The translations under genes were made by a program, and so were the position numbers. From the NCBI RefSeq assembly GCF_014306135.1, contig NZ_JACRWD010000004.1:62001-126000 (forward strand): 64,000 bases of DNA, written 5' to 3'. This DNA comes from Paraclostridium hominis. Lineage in GTDB: Bacteria; Bacillota; Clostridia; Peptostreptococcales; Peptostreptococcaceae. Positions 42,789 to 49,963 of the stretch are shown one piece after another (within the stretch, counting starts at the first letter, position 1; every line of letters starts with the position of its first letter). Below the pieces are notes generated by a model. That model ran no database searches. It was not told the origin of the DNA and saw only the letters and a list, made by a program, of their open reading frames with translations.

Positions 42789-44831
42789 ATGATAGATATA
42801 AATAAATTAAATGACAATCAAAAAAGTGCTGTTATGCATATAGACGGACCTTGTATGGTTTTAGCTGGACCAGGATCGGGAAAAACTAGGGTGATAACAT
42901 ATAGAATAGTTAATATGGTTTTAAATAATAATATAAATCCTAAAACTATTTTAGCTATTAGTTTTACAAAAGCATCATCTACAGAAATGAAAAACAGAGC
43001 TATTAGTTTAAGTAATGATGTTAGATTAAACAGTGTAAACTATGGAACATTCCATTCTGTATTTTTTAGAATACTAAGATTCTTTGAAAAATATGAGTTA
43101 GATTGTATACTGGATGAAAAGAGTAAGAAGTTTGCTATAAAAGGAATTTTAAAAAATTTAAACGTAGAAAATGCAGAAGATGATGATACTATACTAAGTG
43201 TTATAAATGAAATATCTTATGTGAAAAATGAGCTAATGGATAAATCTGATTTTGATTCTGAGATACTTAGCAAGGATGAGTTTATAAAAACTTACAATAT
43301 GTATGAGGAGTATAAAGAAAGTTTAAACAAAATTGACTTTGATGATATGCTTATAAAAACATATTACTTATTAAAAAATAATAAAAGAGTTTTGGATAGA
43401 GTAAGAAATGTATATAGATATATTTTAGTAGATGAATTTCAAGATATAAATAAAGTACAGTTTGAGGTTCTAAAACTAATTTCAAGTCCTAATAATAATA
43501 TATTTGTAGTAGGAGATGAAGATCAAAGTATATATGGATTTAGAGGATCTAGACCAGATTTTTTATTAGAATTTGAACAGTATTTTAAAAATAGTAAAAA
43601 GTATATATTAGATATAAATTATAGATCTAAAAAAGGAATAACAGATATAGCTAATAAGCTAATACAAAATAATGAAAATAGATATGAAAAGTCAATAAAG
43701 TGCGATAGAGGTGAAAAGGGAATAGTGAAATATATAAGTACAGAAGATTCAGAAGAAGAAGCAAAGTTTATAGCAAAAGATATATTAAATAAATGTGAAG
43801 ATAATTGTGTTAACTATGATGATTTTGCTGTTATATATAGAACTAATATACAATCTAGAGCTTTAGTTGATGTATTTATGGATATGCATATACCTTTTGT
43901 AGTTAGAGATTCTATAGTTACAATATATGACCATTGGGTTGCTAAAGATTTATTAGCATATTTAAGATTGGGAATAGATACAACTTTAAATGAAGATTGG
44001 ATAAGAATTATAAATAAACCATTTAGATATATATCTAAAGAAAGTATAAAATTAGCTAGTGAAGATAGAGATTTTATAGGAGCTTTAATAAATAAAGGAG
44101 GTTTACATCCTAAACAAATAAAAACGTTAAATGATTTAGAAATAGATTTAAGTTATTTAAAAACATTATCGCCCAAAAATGCAATATCATATATAAGAAC
44201 TAGTCTAGACTACGATAGATATGTATTAGATTACTGTAGTAATAGAAAAATAAAACCAAATGGATTAATTGAAATATTAAATGAATTAGAAAGTTCTTCT
44301 ACACATTTCAATACTATAAATGATTATTTAGAACATATAGAAAAAGTCAAATCAGAAATAGTTGAAAATAGAAACAATAAAAATTCAGAAGGTGTAATAT
44401 TTACAACTATGCATAGTGCTAAAGGTTTAGAATTTCCATATGTATATATAATAGGTGCAAATGAAGGTACAATACCTCATGAAAAATCTTATGATATAGA
44501 AGATGAAGATAAAAGAAAATCAGCTATAGAAGAGGAAAGAAGATTATTATATGTGGGAATAACTAGAGCACAAGATGAGCTTTATATAAGTTCTCCTAAA
44601 AATAAATATGGGCGTAAAGTATTTCAATCTAGATTCATAGATGATATTAAATCTCCTACAAAAGAAGATATTAAAGCTATAAAAATAGGTGATAATATAG
44701 TTCATAGGAAATTTGGTAATGGAGTTATAACAGGCAAGGATGGAAAAATGATAGAAGTTAAGTTTAAGTGCGGGACAAAAGACTTAGATTATTCTATTTG
44801 TTTTAAAAATGGGATTATAAATAAATCATAG
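42789..44831 (+). CDS. UvrD/PcrA-family DNA helicase
   Basis: A superfamily 1A 3'-5' helicase of 680 residues. Motifs in order: LAGPGSGKTRV (Walker A, residues 26-36), VDEFQDINKVQ (Walker B), GDEDQSIYGFRGS, NYRSKKGI, TTMHSAKGLEFPYVYI and LLYVGITRAQ. A C-terminal Tudor-like segment GDNIVHRKFGNGVI matches that of PcrA. It is shorter than PcrA (about 730), so I do not assign a symbol. The ribosome-binding site is AAGGTGA, modest. Role: DNA repair or replication-conflict resolution. Confidence 0.88.
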   Translation: MIDINKLNDNQKSAVMHIDGPCMVLAGPGSGKTRVITYRIVNMVLNNNINPKTILAISFTKASSTEMKNRAISLSNDVRLNSVNYGTFHSVFFRILRFFEKYELDCILDEKSKKFAIKGILKNLNVENAEDDDTILSVINEISYVKNELMDKSDFDSEILSKDEFIKTYNMYEEYKESLNKIDFDDMLIKTYYLLKNNKRVLDRVRNVYRYILVDEFQDINKVQFEVLKLISSPNNNIFVVGDEDQSIYGFRGSRPDFLLEFEQYFKNSKKYILDINYRSKKGITDIANKLIQNNENRYEKSIKCDRGEKGIVKYISTEDSEEEAKFIAKDILNKCEDNCVNYDDFAVIYRTNIQSRALVDVFMDMHIPFVVRDSIVTIYDHWVAKDLLAYLRLGIDTTLNEDWIRIINKPFRYISKESIKLASEDRDFIGALINKGGLHPKQIKTLNDLEIDLSYLKTLSPKNAISYIRTSLDYDRYVLDYCSNRKIKPNGLIEILNELESSSTHFNTINDYLEHIEKVKSEIVENRNNKNSEGVIFTTMHSAKGLEFPYVYIIGANEGTIPHEKSYDIEDEDKRKSAIEEERRLLYVGITRAQDELYISSPKNKYGRKVFQSRFIDDIKSPTKEDIKAIKIGDNIVHRKFGNGVITGKDGKMIEVKFKCGTKDLDYSICFKNGIINKS

Positions 44832-44837
44832 TAAATA

Positions 44838-44866
44838 AAAAGAGATATATTTAATATATCTCTTTT
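44838..44866. terminator. Bidirectional terminator between helicase and asparaginase
   Basis: A 12-bp stem (44838-44849 with 44855-44866, AAAAGAGATATA) with 5-base loop and flanking A and T tracts. Confidence 0.8.
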
Positions 44867-44925
44867 ATTTATATAAATAACTAAAGGTTATTATAAAATG
44901 TAAAACTTTAGATAGTTTATAAATT

Positions 44926-45921
44926 TTAATAATAAATACCTTTTTCGAATATATCTTTCAATTCATTTAAATCATTAGTCTTACCTAATGCAACCATTAA
45001 TTTGATTCTAGCTTTTTGACCTGGTAAATCTCCTGCAAATATACATCCTAAATTTCTTAAATCTCTACCAGAGCCTAAATAACCATAACTGTCAAAGACT
45101 CTACCTGAATGACATCTAGTAGCTATAACAACTGGTATATTTTTGCCTCTAGCATATTCTACACCTTTAAGCATTCCTGGAGGTATATTACCTCTACCCA
45201 TAGCTTCGATAATTATACCTTTGCATCCTTTATCAGCTGCAAATTTAATAAAAGATTCATCCATTCCTACACCAGATTTTATAAGTGCAACATCAGGTTC
45301 AACCTTATCTACAACTATAGTTTGTCTATTAACAATATCTCTAGATAGTACAAGTTTATCACAATCTATTATACCTAAAGGACCACATGTTAAAGACTTG
45401 AAGGTATTTAAAGTAAGTGTATTAGTTTTAGTAGCTTCTGATGCTAATAAAACTTCATTACTTAAAACAACTAAGACACCTTTATTATAAGCTTCATCAG
45501 ATATAGCAGTACAAACAGCTGCTGCAAGATTGCTAGGACCATCATAACCAAGTTCATCACTGCTTCTCATAGCTCCTGTAACTATTACAGGTTTAGGTGA
45601 ATCTAATGTTAAATCTAAGAAGTATGCAGTTTCTTCTAAACTATCAGTACCGTGTGTAACAACAACACCTGAAATATCATCACTTAAAAGTATGTCATTT
45701 ATAAAATTTCTTAAGTTTAACATTTTTTCTGGAGTCATATGAGGTCCTGGAATTTCATCAAAATTGTATACCTCGATATCAGCAACTTTGTCTATATTAG
45801 TTACCATAGACATTATTTGCTCCCCAGATAAAGATGGTATAGCAGCGCCTATTTTTTCGTCTACAGTCATTGAAATAGTACCGCCTGTAAACACTATAGC
45901 TACTTTTTTCTTATTGTGCAT
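44926..45921 (-). CDS. ansA: L-asparaginase, type I
   Basis: Hydrolyses asparagine to aspartate and ammonia. The first catalytic Thr lies in VFTGGTISMT (residues 9-18) and the second in VTHGTDSLEETAYFLD (near 90). GAMRSSDELGYDGPSNL is family-typical. Length 331 and lack of a signal peptide indicate a cytosolic type I enzyme. The minus-strand site is TAGGGGGT. Its upstream region is shared with two candidate small RNAs on the same strand. Confidence 0.93.
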   Translation of the reverse strand: MHNKKKVAIVFTGGTISMTVDEKIGAAIPSLSGEQIMSMVTNIDKVADIEVYNFDEIPGPHMTPEKMLNLRNFINDILLSDDISGVVVTHGTDSLEETAYFLDLTLDSPKPVIVTGAMRSSDELGYDGPSNLAAAVCTAISDEAYNKGVLVVLSNEVLLASEATKTNTLTLNTFKSLTCGPLGIIDCDKLVLSRDIVNRQTIVVDKVEPDVALIKSGVGMDESFIKFAADKGCKGIIIEAMGRGNIPPGMLKGVEYARGKNIPVVIATRCHSGRVFDSYGYLGSGRDLRNLGCIFAGDLPGQKARIKLMVALGKTNDLNELKDIFEKGIYY

Positions 45922-45995
45922 ATTATTGACCCCCTAAATTTATTATATATATTAAATTATATCAAAAAAACATAGATAAATGTAGAATTAAGCAT

Positions 45996-46133
45996 AAAAA
46001 AAAGAGCTTGGGGAAGCTCTTTTTGCATTAAACTAACTTCCGTTGTTAGTTTAATATTGGATATAAAGTCTATCCGTTCAAAAGGGGTATTGGGAATAGA
46101 GATTTTAATTAAGGTTATCAGGGGGATAACCAT
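45996..46133 (-). ncRNA. Candidate C-rich small RNA, copy A of a tandem pair
   Basis: Predicted minus-strand transcript of about 138 bases. In order: a hairpin GGTTATC-CCCCT-GATAACC exposing a C-loop, an unpaired stretch with CTATTCCCAATACCCC, a small stem GGATA/TATCC, an 11-bp stem ATTAAACTAAC/GTTAGTTTAAT, and a terminator (AGAGCTT/AAGCTCT with CCCC loop, then T8). The first half is duplicated in copy B. No ribosome-binding site plus open frame is present. CAAAAGGGGTA before cooC is complementary to 11 of its bases. Confidence 0.65.
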
Positions 46134-46170
46134 GTATATATAATAACAAGATTCGACAGAAAAATCAATA
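46080..46170 (-). repeat. 91-base direct repeat, copy A (promoter plus 5' half of sRNA)
   Basis: Identical to 46279-46369 at 90 of 91 positions; the one difference is at 46134. The unit spans the promoter, the C-loop hairpin and the unpaired C-rich stretch, while the terminator parts differ between copies. Confidence 0.9.
46140..46168 (-). promoter_or_regulatory. Promoter of sRNA copy A with internal Spo0A-type box
   Basis: On the minus strand TTGATT (46168-46163), 17-base spacer, TATTAT (46145-46140). The spacer contains TGTCGAA (plus-strand TTCGACA at 46152-46158), a perfect 0A-box core between -35 and -10. Confidence 0.6.
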
Positions 46171-46217
46171 GTTTTCGAAAATATATTTAATTAAAATTAA
46201 TAATTTATTTTAAACAT

Positions 46218-46332
46218 AAAAAAACCTACTTCTTTTCCGTTAAGAAGTAGGACTTAAATGAATGTAGTATATTCATTTAAAAGGGGTATTGGGAATAGAG
46301 ATTTTAATTAAGGTTATCAGGGGGATAACCAT
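46218..46332 (-). ncRNA. Candidate C-rich small RNA, copy B of a tandem pair
   Basis: Predicted minus-strand transcript of about 115 bases. It shares the C-loop hairpin and the unpaired CTATTCCCAATACCCC stretch with copy A. It then has its own 3' part: a stem AAATGAAT/ATTCATTT and a terminator (10-bp stem, plus-strand 46225-46234/46242-46251, then T7). The shared 5' half with different 3' halves is the pattern of paralogous sRNAs such as Listeria LhrC. Confidence 0.65.
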
Positions 46333-46369
46333 ATATATATAATAACAAGATTCGACAGAAAAATCAATA
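46279..46369 (-). repeat. 91-base direct repeat, copy B
   Basis: Second copy of the repeat at 46080-46170, 199 bases away, with the single difference at 46333. The gap 45922-46604 contains these two units and no protein gene. Confidence 0.9.
46339..46367 (-). promoter_or_regulatory. Promoter of sRNA copy B with Spo0A-type boxes
   Basis: Minus-strand TTGATT (46367-46362), 17-base spacer, TATTAT (46344-46339). TGTCGAA lies in the spacer (plus-strand 46351-46357). A second related motif TTTTGTCAAAA lies just upstream (plus-strand around 46371-46381). An imperfect palindrome TTGATTTAAGTCAA (46396-46409) lies further up. Confidence 0.6.
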
Positions 46370-46488
46370 ATTTTGACAAAAAAATTTAAAAAATATTGAT
46401 TTAAGTCAAAATAATATATAAAAACTAGATTATACTATAGTCAGTATTGGATTATCACGGCTTTAGTATATAAAAAAAGCTCAAATAG

Positions 46489-46497
46489 TGGTATAAT
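46489..46497 (+). promoter_or_regulatory. Extended -10 promoter for the cysteine desulfurase-thiI pair
   Basis: TGGTATAAT at 46489-46497 is an extended -10 with a perfect hexamer. No good -35 is seen at the right distance. The predicted start is about 100 bases before the coding start. Confidence 0.5.
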
Positions 46498-46604
46498 AGT
46501 AAAAGTTTCACTAAATTTATATGATAATTTATAGTGTTAATTGGGACAATAAAATAAAGAATATAACAAAAGAATTTAAATACAAAGAAAGTTGGTGTAT
46601 TAGT

Positions 46605-47756
46605 ATGGATATATACTTAGATAATAGTGCCACAACTAAGCCATACAAAGAAGTTGTAGATAAGATGGTATATGCACTTACTATAGACTATGCAAACCCT
46701 TCAGCTGTTCATAAAAAGGGTGTAGAAGTTGAAAAAAATATAAAAAAGGTAAGACAAGAAATTGCTAAAAGTATTGGGTGTAAAGATAAAGAAATAATAT
46801 TTACATCTGGAGGTACAGAAGCAAACAATACTATAATAAGAGGCGTTGCAAATCTTCATAAAAAAAGAAAAAATCATATAATAACTACAAATATAGAGCA
46901 TCCATCAGTTTTAAGAACTATGGAAGATTTAGGAGATCAAGGATTTGAAGTTACTTACTTAAAAGTTAATGATAAAGGTATAGTAGATATAAATGATGTA
47001 AAAAATGCAATAAAAGATACTACTATATTAATTAGTATGATGCATGTTAATAATGAAATTGGTAGCATACAACCTATAAAAGAAGTTGGAAAATACTTAA
47101 GTACTTTAAAGGAAAAAGTATACTTACATGTGGATGCAGTTCAGTCATTTGCAAAAATTAATTTTAAGCCATCTAGATATAATATAGATTTTATGAGTGT
47201 TAGTGGACATAAGTTACATGGACCAAAGGGTATAGGATTTATGTACATAAAAGATAGTAACAAAATAAAACCTATGCTTACTGGAGGAGGTCAAGAAATT
47301 GGAATTAGATCTGGTACTGAGAATGTAGCTGGTATATACGGATTAGGAGAAGCTGTTAATATAATAATGTCAGATTTAAATTCTAAAATAGACAATATAA
47401 ATGAGTTAAAAAACTTATTAAAAGACTATATAGTAAATAATATAGATGATATAAAAGTAAATTCTCCAGAAGACGGTGTATGTCATATATTAAATATATC
47501 TTTTAGAGGAGTTAGAGGAGAAGTGTTATTACATCATTTAGCTCAGCAAGGTATATTTGTGTCTACAGGGTCTGCATGTTCTTCTAAGAAAAAAGGAAGT
47601 CATGTTTTAAATGCGATTGGACTTACACCTGAAGAAATAGATGGAGCTATAAGATTTAGTTTATCTGATATGACGACAAGAGATGAAATAAATCAAGCAT
47701 GTGAGATAATTAAAAAATCAGTAGAAGAACTTAGAATGATAATAAAAAGAAGATAA
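46605..47756 (+). CDS. Cysteine desulfurase (NifS/IscS family, thiI partner)
   Basis: A PLP enzyme that releases sulfur from cysteine as a persulfide. I take ATG at 46605, giving the usual start MDIYLDNSATTKPYKEV and 383 residues; an in-frame extension to 46521 has no family support. PLP Lys lies in MSVSGHKLHGPKG (near residue 205), and the sulfur-accepting Cys in STGSACSSKKKGSH (near 327). It lies 16 bases before thiI, as nifZ does in B. subtilis, so the sulfur probably goes to 4-thiouridine in tRNA. Confidence 0.92.
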   Translation: MDIYLDNSATTKPYKEVVDKMVYALTIDYANPSAVHKKGVEVEKNIKKVRQEIAKSIGCKDKEIIFTSGGTEANNTIIRGVANLHKKRKNHIITTNIEHPSVLRTMEDLGDQGFEVTYLKVNDKGIVDINDVKNAIKDTTILISMMHVNNEIGSIQPIKEVGKYLSTLKEKVYLHVDAVQSFAKINFKPSRYNIDFMSVSGHKLHGPKGIGFMYIKDSNKIKPMLTGGGQEIGIRSGTENVAGIYGLGEAVNIIMSDLNSKIDNINELKNLLKDYIVNNIDDIKVNSPEDGVCHILNISFRGVRGEVLLHHLAQQGIFVSTGSACSSKKKGSHVLNAIGLTPEEIDGAIRFSLSDMTTRDEINQACEIIKKSVEELRMIIKRR

Positions 47757-47772
47757 TCAAGAGGTGATAAAT

Positions 47773-48951
47773 TTGTATAATATAGCAATTGTAAAGTACG
47801 GAGAAATAGGAGTAAAAGGAAAGAATAGATATATATTCGAAAATAAACTTATAAAAAATATAAAAAATATGTTATCTCCTATAGGAAAATTTAATGTTTA
47901 TAAAGAATACGGAAGAATATATGTAGACTTAGGAGAGTATTCAGAAGATTACGAAGAAGTATTAGAAGAGATAAAAAAAGTATTTGGAGTTGTAGGTGTT
48001 TGTCCAGGTATAAGAGCTGAAAAAGATTATGATAAATTAAAAGAATTAGCTTTAAAATTATTAGAAGAAAAAATAGAAGAAGGTTCAAAATCATTTAAAG
48101 TTAGTTCTAGAAGAGGAGACAAAAGTCTTGAATTAACATCTCAAGAGATGAGTAGAGATATAGCAGGATTTTTAGTATTTAATGTTAAAGATAGAATAAA
48201 AGTTGATGTTAGAAATCCAGAAACAACTATACACTGTGAATATAGACAAAATCATGTTATGGTATATAGTGATACAGTTCCAGGTTATGGAGGACTTCCA
48301 GTTGGAACAAATGGTAGAGCTATGTCTTTACTATCAGGAGGAATAGATAGTCCTGTTGCATCATGGATGGTTGCAAAAAGAGGAGTTGAAATAGAAGCTA
48401 TTCATTTTCACAGTTACCCATTCACAAGTGAAAAGTCACAAGAAAAAGTAAGAGATTTAGCACAAATATTAGCTAAGTACTGTGGGAAAGTAAGACTTCA
48501 TAAAGTTAATATATTAGAAATACAAAAAGCTATAGGTATGTCATGTAAGGAAGAAGAGATGACTATTATATCAAGAAGATTTATGATGAAAATAGCTCAG
48601 AGAGTAGGAGAAATGAGATTTTGTGATGCATTAGTTACTGGAGAAAGTATAGGACAAGTTGCATCTCAAACAATACAAGGGTTAACATGTACAAATGCAG
48701 CTATTACTTTACCTGTATTTAGACCTTTAATAGCTATGGATAAATCTGAAATAATAAAAATAGCACAAAGTATAGGTACGTTTGAAACTTCTGTTATACC
48801 TGAAGAAGACTGTTGTACAGTGTTCTCACCAAAAAATCCTGTTACAAAGCCTAAGCTAGATAGAATAGAGAAATCAGAATCATCATTAGATGTAGAAAAA
48901 TTAATACAAGATGCTATAGATAATATGGAAGTTGAAGTATTTGAATTCTAA
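47773..48951 (+). CDS. thiI: tRNA 4-thiouridine synthase ThiI (no rhodanese domain)
   Basis: Adenylates U8 of tRNA and inserts sulfur. I choose TTG at 47773, spaced six bases from GAGGTG; the GTG at 47764 is part of that site. The protein starts MYNIAIVKYGEIGVKGKNR and is 393 residues. Order of domains: ferredoxin-like and THUMP domains (1-165), then the PP-loop ATPase with SGGIDSPVASWM (near 182). It lacks the C-terminal rhodanese domain of E. coli ThiI, as usual in Gram-positives, so it relies on the upstream desulfurase. Confidence 0.94.
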   Translation: MYNIAIVKYGEIGVKGKNRYIFENKLIKNIKNMLSPIGKFNVYKEYGRIYVDLGEYSEDYEEVLEEIKKVFGVVGVCPGIRAEKDYDKLKELALKLLEEKIEEGSKSFKVSSRRGDKSLELTSQEMSRDIAGFLVFNVKDRIKVDVRNPETTIHCEYRQNHVMVYSDTVPGYGGLPVGTNGRAMSLLSGGIDSPVASWMVAKRGVEIEAIHFHSYPFTSEKSQEKVRDLAQILAKYCGKVRLHKVNILEIQKAIGMSCKEEEMTIISRRFMMKIAQRVGEMRFCDALVTGESIGQVASQTIQGLTCTNAAITLPVFRPLIAMDKSEIIKIAQSIGTFETSVIPEEDCCTVFSPKNPVTKPKLDRIEKSESSLDVEKLIQDAIDNMEVEVFEF

Positions 48952-48953
48952 AT

Positions 48954-48987
48954 AAAAAAGTCGTAGTAATATAACTACGACTTTTTT
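48954..48987. terminator. Bidirectional terminator between thiI and pflA
   Basis: A perfect 14-bp stem (48954-48967 with 48974-48987) including GTCGTAGT/ACTACGAC, flanked by A6 and T6. Confidence 0.9.
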
Positions 48988-48989
48988 AT

Positions 48990-49724
48990 TTATTTACTAT
49001 GAACTTTAACTCCAAATTCAGCTAATACTTTAGCTGCTTTTTCAACGTCTTCTTTTGTTGCATCAGGAACACCTTTTAATTCATATTCAAATCCTAAGTT
49101 TTCCCACTTATGAACACCTAGAGTATGATAAGGTAAAAGTTCAACTCTGTCTACATTTTTTAGAGTAGATATAAATTTACCCATAAGTTCTAAGTTTTCT
49201 CTATCATCTGTTACACCAGGAACAAGAACGTGTCTTATCCAAACAGGTATATTTCTATCACTTAAATGTTTAGCTAATTCTAGTGTTTTTTCAATTCCAA
49301 CTCCTGTTAAATCTTTAGCTTTAGATGAAACCATGTGTTTTAAATCAAGTAAAACTAAGTCAGTATAATCAAGTATTGGGTCGATAGTATCTATATTTAC
49401 AAATCCAGATGTATCTAAGCATGTATGCACACCATCTTTTTTTGCTCTTTTAAATAATTCCTCTAAGAATTCTGGTTGAAGAGTAGCTTCGCCACCAGAA
49501 ACTGTTAAGCCACCACCTGAAAACTTCATATAAGGTGCATATTTATTAACTTCAGTCATTATTTCATCTACTGTATATTCTTTACCACCTTTTACATCCC
49601 AAGTATCTCTATTATGACAGTATTTACATCTTAATGGACAGCCTTGCATAAATAATATAAATCTTATACCAGGACCATCTACAGTACCAAATGTTTCTAT
49701 TGAATGAACTCTACCTTTTAACAT
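48990..49724 (-). CDS. pflA: Pyruvate formate-lyase activating enzyme
   Basis: A radical SAM enzyme that puts the glycyl radical on PflB. The cluster motif is CPLRCKYCHNRDTW (CX3CX2C) near residues 26-33; FSGGGLTVSGGEATLQPEF follows. I take ATG at 49724, because the in-frame GTG at 49733 lies inside the GAGGTGG ribosome-binding site. The protein is 245 residues, normal. It lies downstream of pflB, from which it is separated by a pflB terminator. Confidence 0.94.
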   Translation of the reverse strand: MLKGRVHSIETFGTVDGPGIRFILFMQGCPLRCKYCHNRDTWDVKGGKEYTVDEIMTEVNKYAPYMKFSGGGLTVSGGEATLQPEFLEELFKRAKKDGVHTCLDTSGFVNIDTIDPILDYTDLVLLDLKHMVSSKAKDLTGVGIEKTLELAKHLSDRNIPVWIRHVLVPGVTDDRENLELMGKFISTLKNVDRVELLPYHTLGVHKWENLGFEYELKGVPDATKEDVEKAAKVLAEFGVKVHSK

Positions 49725-49868
49725 TTTATCCACCTCTTCAATTATAAAAATTTATACTAAAATTTCATTTATCATTTTTAATCTTCTGTATACATTATAC
49801 TTTATACCCTTATTATAATCCATTAAACTTATAATGTCTATTTAAATAGAATTTAATGTAAGTTTTAA

Positions 49869-49904
49869 TAAAAAAAGAGTGCAAACTGATGAGGTTTGCA
49901 CTCT
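49869..49904 (-). terminator. Intrinsic terminator of pflB
   Basis: Minus-strand 11-bp stem AGAGTGCAAAC/GTTTGCACTCT (49894-49904 with 49876-49886), 7-base loop and T7 tract. pflA therefore needs its own promoter in 49734-49868 or read-through. The rest of that 230-base gap shows only AT-rich DNA. Confidence 0.85.
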
Positions 49905-49963
49905 GAATATACTTTGATAAATGATTGTTTTATAATATGTTTACAATTTTAACAAGTTATATA

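Noticed and set aside
45109..45490. Plus-strand frames of 79 and 115 codons
   Set aside because: Both are antisense to ansA and lack start signals.
46521..46604. N-terminal extension of the cysteine desulfurase
   Set aside because: The frame is open but family members begin at MDIYLDNSATT; the 28 extra residues have no similarity and no ribosome-binding site.
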